Assembly (NCBI RefSeq): GCF_918797505.1
Contig: NC_092795.1
Location: 7,287,434-7,351,433, forward strand
Direction: 5' to 3'
Source: Bemisia tabaci
Lineage: Eukaryota; Arthropoda; Insecta; Hemiptera; Aleyrodidae
Length of the DNA stretch: 64,000 nucleotides
Shown: piece by piece, positions 51,961 to 63,302 of the stretch
Numbering within the stretch: the stretch's first letter is position 1
Layout of the letters: each line of letters begins with the position of its first letter
The notes under the pieces: generated by a model
What the model was told of the DNA's origin: nothing
The model's database searches: none
Seen by the model: the letters and a program-made list of their open reading frames with translations, nothing else
Position numbers and translations under genes: made by a program

Positions 51961-53090
51961 TAAATACACTAATATCTCCTGTTGTCTTCTTGAATTGAAC
52001 TGTCTGTTTGGTATTTATATTGAAATTCATTAAGTTTGTATGTTCTGACATTCTGGTACCTAAAATCTTCCATTTTATACAAGTAGAAGTCCCGACTACT
52101 GTATTTCGGCTATGCTAATACTTGAGCTACACGATCGCCTTCAACTGAGAGAGTAGGCAAAATGCGTTCCTTGGTGCTAGTATAGTGGTATCAATCAAAT
52201 GATGTCTCCCGTTTTATGTTGCTGTTCGTCTTCAAAGCAAGAGCAATCGATCAATCAAAACATGTCTCCTGTTTCTTTTATCACAGCCTTGAGAGTGTGA
52301 CTTATCACCACTATTTAGTATCTTGTCAGATAAAGTTAATTTTTTTAAAGTTCATTCTCTGCAAGAACCGCTGCATTTTTTACGAAAGTTTTGACATTTA
52401 AAACTACTAAATGAGCTATCTGTACACTGGTAAAAAGACGTATGAGGTTTGCAATGTTGCTAAGATTAGGGAATTTTTCATAACATACGCAGAAAATGAA
52501 ATTCATTAACAATTGACTTTCCTCCGCCTGCAGGAAAGGGAAAATTCAGAGCAGAATCAGAAAAATTCAAGGCAGAGCTTCCGAACAGCCGGAACAGCAT
52601 TTCCGGTTACTTGTAATTACAGAAACTACGTCGTACAATATGAGCAGAATTGGAAGACTCTTACGTCCTTTTACTGAAGATATCCTCAATTGATCAGCTC
52701 AGATTATGCTGGTTGTACCTGCACGCACTGAGGCAAGCTGGCAACGAAGATATAAAAGGCTTAAATTATAATTATTTGATACTGATGAAAAGTTAAAGCT
52801 TTGCTGAAGTGTATTTATTCGTTCGTTTCACGCGCTGGCCTTAGACTGCGTATTTTATTCCAACCAGTGTTGCCAAGTTGAGTAGTAAATGAATACAAGA
52901 TATGAAACCACGAGTCTGTTGCTTGGTGGCAGAAAATATGGCGGCAAGGACTACAGCCTGTATTTATGATATGCTTAAAAAACACTGTTGCCCCTATAAA
53001 TTTAATTAATTTCTCCGCCTTCACTTTGAAGTCCAACACCTCCAAAGCATTTCTTAGGAGTCACTGTGCCGGTCGCAGACCCGTACTCCC
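51961..53090. other. Gene-free stretch
   Basis: No supported gene. A short CTGCCG-family scrap (AGAGAAAATGCCGTATGAAC) follows at about 53099. Confidence 0.35.
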
Positions 53091-53193
53091 ATCATGCTCA
53101 GAGAAAATGCCGTATGAACATCCCAATGTTGCTGAGTCTTCAGGTCTCATGTAACTCGTATGATTTCGACCATGGTGACTAAAGTTTTCAGTC

Positions 53194-53460
53194 ACAGTGG
53201 GCTGATTGTTGAAATCGATAGTAAAGTGATGGACAATGGTGACTATCTGAAAATAAAACGATCTCATTGGTGGACGCGGGTAGTTGCAATGGTCTAAAGA
53301 AGTAAGCAATGGACTAACTGCAAACCACGAGGGACCCCACAGTTAGTACATGATTTTCCCCCTTAGTCTATAACAACCGCCCGTTTCAACCAATGAGATC
53401 GCTTCCTATGTTTTCTTTGTCCATCGCTATGTCTGTCAATTCTATTAATCAGCCTTCTTG
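53194..53460 (+). mobile_element. MITE, GCGGGCTGATTG family
   Basis: GTGGGCTGATTGTTGAAAT to ATTCTATTAATCAGCC, with the internal landmarks ATAAAACGATCTCATTGGTG, GGACTAACTGCAAACCACGA and TTTCAACCAATGAGATCGC in order. About 265 bp. Confidence 0.7.
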
Positions 53461-53674
53461 TGATCTTCGATTTAGATAACCCTAGTTTTTGTCAAAAATT
53501 CACGAGTCTAAGAACAACTGACAGCAAAATTCATTCACTGAACCAAAGTTCGAAACCTAGGACTGTTTGTGCGGCTGAAAACTTTGGTGTTTCATTTAAA
53601 CCAAAGGCTTTTTTTCAAGTGATTTGCCGCTTGAACTTTGCAATTCGACCTTAATTAATGATAACAGACATAGA

Positions 53675-53718
<44 letters not shown>

Positions 53719-54025
53719 AACAAGAAGAAAGGAGCGGGATTGTGCCCTCGTACCAATTAGGAATGGAGTTCATGCGCGCTACGGGTCTCCAACAATCGAC
53801 TGATTCTTCCACCGCTGGCAGAATTTAAACAGCTTTTTACACTGCTCAAAGTCAGTGTGTGAACTCGACTCTTCGCAGGTTATGTGGCTATGACATTCGC
53901 TCTTAAGACGAAGACACCATAAACGCGACCGCGCCTCCTTCTGTCACTCCGGACAAAACGACGTATCTCAACTTCTACTCGTCCGTAAAACCCCTTGCTT
54001 TCCAAGGCTCATTTTAGAATTCTGA
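53461..54025. other. Gene-free stretch with a 36-base A tract
   Basis: 53681-53716 is an uninterrupted A run. No head of a retroposed RNA is recognisable before it. Confidence 0.5.
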
Positions 54026-54310
54026 TAAGTCCTTTTGTTAGGAGAGCAACGATTCGTCTCGTTCTATCGTGTGACTGGGGCTGAATCGACAAGGCGCAGC
54101 CAATCGGCAAAGCCGCTAATCACACAAATTAAATCATAATATGCTTCAAATATAATAATCACAGCTTCATTATCATCATCTCGGCTTTAATCGTTTTGGC
54201 TCACGCTTTGTTGCAAAGTTGTGCGGCGATGAGAATTAATGATAATAATTACCGCCAAGCAACTCTTTAACGCGAAAAGGATGTATAAATCGAGCAACAG
54301 GCATTACTTA
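54026..54310. promoter_or_regulatory. Possible conserved non-coding element
   Basis: Clustered transcription-factor-like words: AATTAATGATAATAATTACC, TTAATCGTTTTGGCTCACG, CACACAAATTAAATCATAAT, GGCAAAGCCGCTAATCACAC. No similarity to any repeat in the window and no ORF. Texture alone is weak evidence. Confidence 0.22.
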
Positions 54311-54739
54311 CTCTCAAGCCGCAGAGAGAGATAGAGGTAAACATATCCTGAGTGTCGGTGATAGTAATTCTCTGATACAATGTTGCGAGCTTTCAATCAA
54401 AATCCATTTATTGTTAAGCCTGAGACTGTCCTGTTGGAAAGAACCTCCGGATACCGAATTTCCGATAAATGCATCGACAAACACGCAGAGCATGTCAATT
54501 TCTCGCCGTTTTTCAGCAGCCATTTTGAAAAAAATGAAGATGATGACTTGCGCGAAAACCGTTTGTTCTTTATCCTCTTTTAAACGAATTATCATGAGAA
54601 GAGGGGATGCGAAGGGAGGGGGGGGGGCGACCCCTCCGAGGGTAGGCCCCCTAAAATTTTAGATGCGTTAAAAAATCCTCTTTGACCTAGAAACATTTCT
54701 CTAGTTTCCTTTTAAAAGCTACATAAAATACATTTAGGT

Positions 54740-55140
54740 AGGAGAACAGACTTTTGGGACACCCTGTATGATACACGGGCCAGTCTGGTAACTTAAACGC
54801 TGGAGTAGAAAAATCTCGAATCGGTCCCCTTCACCACATTCCTCAATGTTTCGTTCCAAAAGCTCAATTAGAAAAAATTTAGGAGGGTGTACGGGCTTTT
54901 GGGACACCCTGTATGATACACGGGCCAACCTGGGGACTTCAACGCTAGGGTATAAAAGTAGTCGTCTCGCCTCGGTTTTACCACATTCCCCGAAGTTGCG
55001 TTTTAAAAGCTCAATTAGAAAAAAAATTAAGAGAATATACGGACTTTTAAAACACCCTGTATGATGCACGGGTCAGCCTGGTGACTTAAACGCTAGGGTA
55101 GAAAAGTAGTCATCTCGCCTCGGTTTCACCACACCGTGTT
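54740..55140. repeat. ~147-bp tandem triplicate with GGGACACCCTGTATG
   Basis: Units begin near 54746, 54891 and 55039. Each contains (T/A)xGGACACCCTGTATGAT(A/G)C ACGGG(C/T)CA, GGxGACTTxAACGCT, CACCACATTCC and AAAAGCTCAATTAGAAAAAA. On the minus strand the unit encodes a recurring FFLIELL(K/E)RN peptide, which reflects unit similarity. GGGACACCCTGTAT is a frequent word in insect retroelement tails, but the family here is not certain. Confidence 0.7.
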
Positions 55141-55995
55141 TTGGTAAATTGGTTATGTCATTTTTGTTCCCGTTTATTTTTGTGCGAGTTTCCTTCTATA
55201 CTTCTAGACCTTATTTTCTGTCTATAACATACCTATAGTCCGTAATTATAGTACAACTAAAGTTCCGACGAGTAAGTGGAACGATCCGGCAGGGAAGGTC
55301 GGACATGCGAGTTTATTGTAAAAACTGTCAAATTTTATGTTCTTTTCATCATGATATATATTCTAAGGAGGACAAAACGATGAATGAGCATGTTTTCTAT
55401 TTTTGCTGACTGTCAGTTAGGATGAACACATTATCATTCTTATTGATCAATTTGATCAATTTTTATCCTTTTTGATCAATTAGATCAACTTTCATCTTTT
55501 TGGATAATTTTGTTTCAATTTTTATCAATTCCGTCCTTTTAATAAGTAGTATTTATCAACATGCCAATGACTGGAGAAACAGGGATTATGCCTTAAGAGG
55601 AAAAGAAGAAAAAGTTGAAGAGGAGGCGGAGGATGATGCATTTTGAGGGGTGAATTAGGCGGAAAATTATAAAAGAAACCGAGTAAACTATTGTTAAATT
55701 CGTTCAATTCGTTCACGCAAAAAAGTGCATTACCTCTCGCCCTCCGCGTTGTCAAAATTCGGATAACCTGCTCCGGAAAGTTACACGTCTATATAGGTTA
55801 CCAACCTCTCGTGTTGATCGTCTGACCAATCGGCAGCGACGGAGGCTGTCAATCTCGCATCTGTGCCGTGGTCGGTCGCGTCGCGCTGCGGTCGCTCCCC
55901 TTATGTTTTATCTGCGCGCCGTCATCTTAACGACAGATTCAGATCGCGACGAACAAGTTCCTGGAACATTCGACGTCCGAGACGACGGACAACTA
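55141..55995. other. Gene-free stretch
   Basis: TTGATCAATTT micro-repeats at 55443-55490. No gene supported. Confidence 0.4.
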
Positions 55996-55996
55996 C

Positions 55997-56160
55997 CAGT
56001 GGCGGGGCGTGAATGATCGATTATCGATATTTCCCCATTTGAAGCTATGGTAAATAATCGATTATTAAGGCGTTCGTTGCGACCACCCTGTTTATCGATC
56101 CTTTCCCATAGGTTCTAATGGCAGATCAATCGATATATCGCAAAGCACGCCGCGCCACTG
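55997..56160. mobile_element. hAT-like MITE, CAGTGGCG family, 8-bp TSD
   Basis: 164 bp, CAGTGGCGGGGCG to GCGCCACTG. Flanking octamers ACAACTAC and ACGACTAC agree at 7 of 8. The interior is colinear with the 13159 copy. Confidence 0.85.
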
Positions 56161-56640
56161 ACGACTACGACGTCGACGACGTCACGGCGCGACGCAGTAG
56201 CTGTTAAAACAAGCTCGGCAAATGTTAACGCGTCGGCTACGGCCGCGCTCGGGAACGCGCGGAATACGAATGGGATGTATCGACGCCGACACGTTGTAAA
56301 TCTCACCCCTCCGCGGAAAAATTGCTCCCAGGTGGAGGGACGATCTAATGAAAATCCACGGTGAAAGTCGCGAAACACGTGCGTAATTTTACGATCGGAA
56401 TATATTTACACACTGCGAACGTCTACACGGGGAAAACGGGTTGAACTCATGCCTCAAGAGGTAGGTCAATGGAATGGGTCTATAGCACGCAAGATATACT
56501 GTCAGGGGAATACACTTCCTGTGAATATAATCACAGGGAAATCGCGAAAGGAACATGAAAAAAGTCTGAAATCCACTTTTTAGCGCGTAATTTGCGGAGC
56601 TAGTAATATACTTCGTTTCCCGACTCAACAATTCGAAGGC
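56161..56640. other. GC-rich to mixed stretch, no supported gene
   Basis: CpG-rich text follows the MITE (GACGTCGACGACGTCACGG). Minus frames (80 and 87 codons) begin in the MITE or in low-quality context. Nothing recognised. Confidence 0.3.
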
Positions 56641-56654
56641 GAGAAAAAATATTT

Positions 56655-57060
56655 CAGTGGGTCAGTTGCGCTTGTCACAGATTCGTGTTTAATTGATTTT
56701 TTCTTGTATGGATAAGCTAAAAATATTAACATCTGCCCAAACAGCAACTTTCTACGTTTAATATGAGCCGAGATATCGCGCTTTGAAAAACTCGGTTTTT
56801 GACATCATCCATGCACCGCGGTAGTGATACTCTTGGTTTATTCCACCTTGGATTGGATTGGACCACCTACACACATATGCACAAGTTGTTCGACTTAAAA
56901 TACGTACGAAACCCAAGTGGAAGAAACATTGGTGTCACTACCACGGTGGATGACGTCAAAAACCGAGTTTTTTAAAGCGCGATATATCGATATCGATTGC
57001 CCACCTCTTCTAAAAATTCCTGCCGACCTCCTGTCAGGAATCCATCTTCGTAATTGTAAA
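56655..57060. mobile_element. CAGTGGGTC-family element with GACGTCA palindromic core
   Basis: Starts CAGTGGGTCAGTTGCGC. The core GAGATATCGCGCTTTGAAAA, ACTCGGTTTTTGACATCATC (56770-56810) is inverted at about 56950-56993 with CACTACCACGGTGGATGACG TC. The right terminus is not clear. The same family is seen at 62252-63004 and in part at 51797 and 12230. Confidence 0.6.
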
Positions 57061-58350
57061 AATAATCGTCAAATTTTCATTCAACAATGGGTTTTATGGA
57101 GGAATTCAACTTAAAACGTCTTTTCTAGGCTCTTTGATACGATTGTCTGAATTCCTGTTAACTCGGTCTATGTGTGTACGTTTCTAAACAAATTCTCGTT
57201 GGGGAGCATTCTGATTTAAGCGGACAGTTTTTCTTGATGGCCGGCAATCAGACCTACCCGGAGAGAGGCGCAAAAGAATTTAACCTAAATTAACAAAAAA
57301 TCTTGCGAACAGTTACAAAGATTCCTCTCATATGATTTCAATTGATTGAAATATTTTGTATTTCGAGGGGTGGGGGGGGGGGGGATAAAACAGAGAAAAA
57401 AGGAGGAAAAAACGATTGAAATCATACGCGAGGAAAAATTTATGTTTATGAAGGGTAGATTTCCTTGCATTTCTTTCTGGGCTACCCTGATCGCCGATAA
57501 ATGGGAAGGACAACCCGCGAACGCGAGAAATTTTTTTTTTAAAAAAAAGAATTATGCAATCTACGCAAATTCCGAACTGAAGAGTGATTCCGAGACTTTT
57601 CTGCGGCTCGATTATTAAATCCATGACGATACAGCAAGACAAGTCATAGCCCGATCTTAACCATCGCATTTTGGTGTTATATCGTGCCGCTTTAATCTCT
57701 CTCATTGGAAAAGTCATTTGTAAAAAGGCAACATGTACATCGGACACCTGTTACCCTGTTACTGTGTTACGGTCATGGCCGGAGGTGATGGAACTGGTCC
57801 ATGTAAACTCACAAAAAAGTCAACGTAATTCAAGCGTATGTCGAAGTACACCTTTTATTTCCGAATCAGAATTTTTTCAACAGTGTTTCCCTAGCTACAG
57901 AAAAAGTGCATTTTGACTGGGAAAAATTGAGGACTGCGGATGAATTTAACGGACACTCCGGCAACGGTCGCGGGGAGTCAGGCGGTCTCGTCGGACGAGT
58001 TTATTAATAAGTAATAAAATTTCATTCTCTCCGCTGTTCGGTTTCTCGGTTTATGCTCTTATCCCGTAAGTTTCTGCGCTCGTACGTTCTCCTGACCCTA
58101 CGTTCGCGTCGCCGCGTCGGTTCGTCGGTATGTTGGTGTATTGGTGAGCTCGTAAGTTTGTGGGAAAGTGCCTTCGCGGGCCGCCGATTCAGCAGCGTCG
58201 TTGCCACGCTCGTTTTTGGCCGTCTCAGTCTATGTAAAAGGATCGATATTTTTCGAGTCCGGCTCACGCACCCAAAATCGATTGTTTTTCATGGATTTAA
58301 ACGGAGTGAAAAATTCTGATCTTTCCTTGTTCCAGAGATAGGCCAAAAAC
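57061..58350. other. Gene-free stretch with polyG and hairpin scraps
   Basis: Holds a G run of about 14 near 57369-57383. The block 57603-57685 (GATTATTAAAT, CATAGCCCGATCTTAACC, TATATCG) resembles 43174-43256, suggesting a diverged dispersed repeat. Minus frames are low-complexity. Confidence 0.35.
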
Positions 58351-58351
58351 C

Positions 58352-58425
58352 AAACCTTGATTGTTGAAATTGATAAATAAAGCTATAGACAAAAATGACA
58401 TGATGAGTATGAAACGATCCTATTG
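58352..58425 (+). mobile_element. GCGGGCTGATTG-family left end, cut at a MITE
   Basis: TTGATTGTTGAAATTGATAA through GAAACGATCCTATTG matches the family's left third and stops exactly where the CACTGG MITE begins. The right two-thirds are not recovered beyond the MITE. Confidence 0.55.
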
Positions 58426-58649
58426 CACTGGAAAAAATACATTGGATCTAGAGTCCAGACTCTTGAAAACATTAACAAGAAAAAGGACTCTTGATTCAAT
58501 CAGATTTAAGCTTAGATCAAAAGGAAATCCGCTCAAATTAAGAGGCTTGGTTCTTGATTTAAGCTTAAATCTGATTGAATCAAGAGTATTTTTCTTGTCG
58601 ATGTTTTTAAGAGTCTGGACTCTAGATCCAATGTGTTTTTTTTCCAGTG
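58426..58649 (+). mobile_element. MITE, CACTGG fold-back family
   Basis: 224 bp, CACTGGAAAAAATAC to TTTTTTTTCCAGTG, forward orientation, very close to the 3154 copy. Flanking dinucleotides are TG and TA. Confidence 0.85.
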
Positions 58650-58792
58650 TATGTGTTACGGGATAGGGACCGACGTCTCAAAGGCGTTACAAAGGGTGAG
58701 TGGGTAGGGGGAGGGTTCAAAAATGGCGAAAAAGTTCGTTACGTATAATTTAGGGACGGTCCCTAATGACAATTATATGGATGATTTTCCTT

Positions 58793-58930
58793 GAAATTCA
58801 GAGAAAGGATGGATTCTCTAAAAAATTCGAAGAAAAATGTTCACAATCTTTCCGGGAAATTCTTAATTTATCAGAGGAAATTTGATACCGTCAAAATTTT
58901 CATGCGGGGTCATTCCTCAGGCCGGGGGAA
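58793..58930. mobile_element. Diverged right half of a CTGCCGTGCTAAGG MITE
   Basis: AAAATGTTCACAATCTTTCC, GGGAAATTCTTAATTTATC AGAGGAAATTTG and TCATGCGGGGTCATTCCTCA follow the family's right half, but the terminus is decayed. Confidence 0.4.
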
Positions 58931-59046
58931 TAATTATTAAGGACAACAATGAACAATATTTTTAGCACTCCGCCTGCGTGCAACCTAAAAAATTAAATCA
59001 TCATCATAAATAAATCTTGAAAACTCGCCGGGAATTCGGCTGTACC

Positions 59047-59120
59047 GGCGCCTACAAACCTAACAAGGATACTTCACGCATTGCGCAATGCTTGAAGTAT
59101 CCCCTTAGGTTTGTAGGCGC
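59047..59120. repeat. Second copy of the GCATTGCGCAATGC palindrome
   Basis: Same arms as 7782-7859 (GGCGCCTACAAACCTAAC, ATACTTCACGCATTGC), but now imperfect: at least three arm differences and one indel, none compensated on the other arm. The GC-rich skirt CGCGCTGGTAGCCCGCCGCG continues on the right and matches the skirt left of copy 1 in inverted form. A further half-arm (GCATGAAGTAATCC, GTTAGGTT) lies at about 59187-59212. Confidence 0.85.
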
Positions 59121-59779
59121 GAAGACGCGTATCGCGCTGGTAGCCCGCCGCGGCTCAGTGTAGTGATTACTAGTGATCCCGTAATGCATGAAGTAATCCT
59201 CGAGTTAGGTTCCCTAGTCCCTTCGTCTAAACAAGATCAATTTCAACAATCAGCCCACTGGATCGCATTGGTGATGACCCGATGCGATAGCCACTCGCAA
59301 GTCGCAATTTCTGAATGACATCGAGGGAAAAAAGAGTACCTACATTAGATCAGCAGGACACTTTCTTCATCTCCGGATGTCTCAGAGTAACCTAGGGTTT
59401 CGGTTGAACCTAGGGTTTCGGAAATCACGTCTTTCCGTTTAATTTGACCGAGAACCAAGCGGAATAGCTCTGACCGCTATTTTGACCGTAGGTACTTTTT
59501 TAAGTTCCTCGAAGAAGATGAGCACCATTGAGATGAAAAAACTCGCACACCAAAGTTTCAACTATTAGTTTCGAGAAAACTACACTACCGCTGTATATAA
59601 ATTTTAGAGAAACGATTACCATCCTTCGTGCTTTAAAATCAGAAGGATTAAATAAAGGTATCATAGATTAATCTATTCTAAATCTTGTTGCCATCTTGTT
59701 GTTGAGCTGGTGCGCCATTTATGAACGCATTGTCATACTAGAATTCTAGAGGCAGGTTGAAATCAAAAAGCGATCCCTA

Positions 59780-59986
59780 CACTGGAAAAAAAAACACATT
59801 GGATCTAGAGTCCGGACTCTCGAAAACATTGACAAGAAAAAGGACTCTTGATTCAATCAGATTTAAGCTTAAATTAAAAGGCTTGGTTCTTGATTTAAAC
59901 TTAAATCTGATCGAATCAAGAGTATTTTTTCTTGTAGATGTTTTTAAGAGTCTGGACTCTAGATCCAATGTGTTTTTTTTCCAGTG
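59780..59986 (+). mobile_element. MITE, CACTGG fold-back family, TSD TA, short centre
   Basis: 207 bp, CACTGGAAAAAAAAACAC to TTTTTTTTCCAGTG, flanked by TA on both sides. The asymmetric centre is deleted by about 20 bp relative to other copies, leaving an even more complete hairpin. Confidence 0.85.
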
Positions 59987-60339
59987 TATCGGCTGAGCGC
60001 TTAAAAGTAACTTAAAGTAACCCAAAATAGCCATAAACACGGAAAGGTTTAACTGCGTAAGACAGATGGTCAAAAAAAAAGGCAAAGAAAGTTGAGAGCA
60101 GAGAGTCGAGAGAAAGAGGCGGATTACATGAGGAGCAAAAGATGTTCGGAGGACTCATCATACTAGAATCGTTTGTAAAGTCCGACAACCGGGGTAAGCT
60201 CGGTAGCACGGATACTTGTAATTCTAGCATCGTCCATAGACAGCAACCTATACAAAACAGTACACACAATAAAGTCTCAAAAATTTGATTCTCCTTTCCT
60301 GGGACGCCTTCGTCGCAATCGTGAGGGGCACCCATTAGC

Positions 60340-60790
60340 GAATTGCGAATTCATGCTTTTCGCGGGTCAATAAAAGTAAGCCACTGTTTTACGGCTTTAT
60401 GCGCAATTTTACGACTTGTTACCACGGATCAGTTTCGAGTGCGATCTATCGAACTGTCGATTCTTCTCTTGCGATTTGGTCTCGGTCAACAGCGCCTAGA
60501 ATATCGATGGATCGCGACTCGACATTCGAGGAGCGCGTAACTTTTGTATTTGGCCGCGGCGCTACCATATGCGAGCGGGCGTTTATGGTTTTTTAATTAA
60601 CTCTTTTTCGGCCCGAGTGCCAAGGGAATTCGGAGAAAAGGCTTTGTTTGGCTTTTGATGGCTTCATCTTAGATTCCGACCGTGCAAAGATCTTATTGAT
60701 AACCCAGATGACGAAAAGCAGACAATCGGACCGTAAAAACGGAACGTAATCGGCATGCGAAAATTAAAAGGCGCAGCACCGGACCAAACT
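60340..60790. promoter_or_regulatory. Possible conserved non-coding element
   Basis: Mixed-GC unique sequence containing GGCGTTTATGGTTTTTTAAT (Hox-like), TTATTGATAACCCAG (GATA-like), and GGCTTTGTTTGGCTTTTGAT (TCF-like). Not repeated elsewhere here; frames are short. Evidence is texture only. Confidence 0.22.
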
Positions 60791-61538
60791 ACGTTTATAG
60801 TAAAGTTTATAGGTAACTTAACATTTACATTTATGATTTATCGATGAGATATTATACGTGACACCGTTTGAAGGGTGATACACCGTGTGGTATCCATATT
60901 TGGGGACAAAAATACCTACTCCTCAGCGTGAAACGCAAAAAATATCAAAGGGCAAGGTTGAAGTATCGGTCAATTTTGCATTTAGTTAGAGGAATACTCC
61001 GCGTGATAATTAAAATCAGGATAACAATTTTTGAAAATCTCCCGTCGCGACTTCTCTTTATATTTTCCTTCGGAGGATTATGAATCTACCAAGAAAAATC
61101 CTGAGTAACTTTTTGGCGGGTTTTTCCATGCACTCTTTTTTAAAACGAAATCAATTGCAGTTATTTTGTAGCACAAATAAGCCAGAACAGTCGGTTCCTA
61201 TCTGCCAAACTCTTACTATCGCAAAAAATCGTGATAAAATTTCGATGTTATGGAACGCGATTTCATAGAAATAAAATTGTGACAAGATTGCGGGAAATCG
61301 CATAAATGTTGATGATCCTACCGATTTTATCGCCAGAAATGCGTAAAAAATCGCAACTTCATCCAAAATATCGTGATCATTCCGTAGAGAAATGCAAAGT
61401 CAGAAAAGGGGAGTCTCTACTTTATGAGCAACATATATTTCGAGCAGTTTCGAATAAAATGATGCATTTTGTCTCTGTTCGCGATTTCGGATAATCAAAA
61501 TGCAGAAGCCCTTCTTAATTTTGAACGAAACATTAAAC
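60791..61538. other. Gene-free AT-rich stretch
   Basis: No supported gene or element. Confidence 0.35.
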
Positions 61539-61952
61539 CAGTAGCGTGGCATGCTATGCGATATATCGATTGATCTGTCATTTAAACCTATGGAAAAGGA
61601 TCGATAATCAAGGTGTCCGCAACGGGAACCTTAATAATCGATTACTTACCATAGCTTCAATTGGGAAACATCGAAAATTGGACGGAGTTAAACAGAAAGG
61701 AACCAAGCCACATCGGGATCGAACCGAGAAAAAGAGGTTTAAAGTTTGGCTCCTGCATAAGACTCAATGTAAAAGATGAACTTCAAGTTCAATTTCTGCA
61801 AAATTTGCTCCAACAAAAACTTAGAATTTTTGGCGATAGATAATGGAGCAGTGGTTGAGTTCAAAACCACTCATAACTCAATTTTTTCCAAAATGTGGGT
61901 TGGTTCAATTCTGCTTAACTCAGTCCAATTGATCATTCACGCCTCGCCACTG
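61539..61952 (-). mobile_element. hAT-like CAGTGGCG MITE split by a TGGAC MITE
   Basis: CAGTAGCGTGGCATGC to CGCCTCGCCACTG with flanking octamers CATTAAAC and CACTAAAA (6 of 8). The order of landmarks is reversed relative to the 13159 copy. The left part runs to CATCGAAAA and the right part resumes at GATCATTCACGCC. Confidence 0.75.
61679..61927. mobile_element. MITE, TGGACCGCGTTAGGCAG family, nested
   Basis: 249 bp, TGGACGGAGTTAAACAGAAA and GGAACCAAGCCACAT at the left; ATGTGGGTTGGTTCAATTCT and GCTTAACTCAGTCCA at the right. AT lies on both sides (61677-61678, 61928-61929). Excision in silico restores the expected host text. Confidence 0.7.
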
Positions 61953-62251
61953 CACTAAAATAACAGTGGCATTGATGATGGTGGAAACGTAGCTGGTAAG
62001 AAAACAATTAGATAGTCGGATCGATGGCAACTCTGATGACGTCAACGGGTAATATCCCGTAGGAAGAGCTGCAATGCGCGTTACAGACGCGATGATAAAT
62101 GAGCGCGGTCTTTTTGATCGAGGGACGTCGGAACCTGTCCATCGCTTCAACTGGATCATGTCTGCTGCAGATCATCGCTGAGACAGCGACAGCTCACCGC
62201 TGCCAGCTCGATTACCAATCGTAGTCGCATCCTGATGAGCGTAAAAGAACC

Positions 62252-63004
62252 CAATGGGTCACTTGTGCTCAGAGACAAGAGACCCTCCACTGGCCTTCTA
62301 GCGACAGGTGGAAGTTTTTACTTTCGGGGTTTCAACAATTCCTTATGGACAATTATTAGGGAGCAACAGTCATCACGCTAGTTTCGGCTGTTGACTTACC
62401 TACATGGTCGATGATGAGCTTCGGATGACGTCATGAGCCAAACATTTTTCCCAAACGTCGGCCATTTTCGGCTTGTTTGCAAAACGAAACTGCCAACAAG
62501 TCAACAGTAGAATGCTGAAGTCCCGAAAGTAAAAGCTTCCACCATGGCCAAGATACTAGTGGAGGGTCTCTTGTCTCTGGTTGTGCTGGTCACAGAATAG
62601 TCTTTTAAAGCTTAATCTTGTAAATCAGCTAAAAATAATGAAATCGGCCAAACAGCAACTCCCTACGTTCAATATTAACCGGGATATCACACTTTGAAAG
62701 AATAGGTCTGTGACGTCATCCACCGCTATCGTAACATCCTCGGTTTCTGCTACTTAGTTTCATCCAAGTTTCACGGTGAGTAGCGCAAATGCGTGTGTCC
62801 CTAACGGATGAAAGTAAGGTGGAAGATACCAAGGATGTCACAACCGCGGCGGATGACGTCAGAACTCGAATTTTTCGAATCGCGCTATATCTCGCTTAAC
62901 GTAGACTTGCTATATGGACTGATCTCATCATTTTTAGCTGATCTACAAGAATCGAGCATGACACAAAATTCTGTGACCAGCACAACTGCGTCTTTGCACT
63001 TTGA
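62252..63004. mobile_element. CAGTGGGTC-family element, split by a hAT-like MITE
   Basis: CAATGGGTCACTTGTGCT at the left, GTCACAGAAT and TTGTAAATCAGCTAAAAATA inward, mirrored by TTTTTAGCTGATCTACAAG, ATTCTGTGACCAGCACAACT on the right. The core GACGTCATCCACCGC / GCGGCGGATGACGTC is inverted as in the 56655 copy. About 430 bp once the insert is removed. Confidence 0.7.
62270..62579. mobile_element. hAT-like MITE, CAGAGACAAGAGACC, nested, 8-bp TSD
   Basis: 310 bp. CAGAGACAAGAGACCCTCCA at the left is inverted as GGAGGGTCTCTTGTCTCTG at the right, extended by GTGGAAGTTTTTACTTTCGG / CCCGAAAGTAAAAGCTTCCA. Flanking octamers CTTGTGCT (62262-62269) and GTTGTGCT (62580-62587) agree at 7 of 8. CAGxG ends plus 8-bp duplication point to hAT. 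No ORF. Confidence 0.8.
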
Positions 63005-63176
63005 TTCGGGGGAAAGGAATGGGCCTGTAGACAAGGAATGAATCAAAGGAATCAATTAGGAATACCCGTAAAATACGCACGTAATAAAATTTTAACCAGA
63101 AGGTCATTAATTGCGATCGCCACTAAGCTTTTACGAGCCATTTAGTCAAAAGCTAGCGGAGAGAGGCACGGCAACG

Positions 63177-63302
63177 TTCTATCATCGATGAGATCTGCGG
63201 GTCGATTATTGAATCGCTGTCGAATGACCTCGATCGATAAACCCCTATCTTCGCAATGTTATTAATCGATCAATCGATAACGATTCAACAATCCGGGCGA
63301 TG
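63177..63302. repeat. Inverted-repeat scrap rich in ATCGAT
   Basis: GATTATTGAATCGCTGTCGA is mirrored by TCGATAACGATTCAACAATC, around a centre with TTAATCGATCAATCGATA. Related text is at 49700-49770. A diverged fold-back element is likely. Confidence 0.45.
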
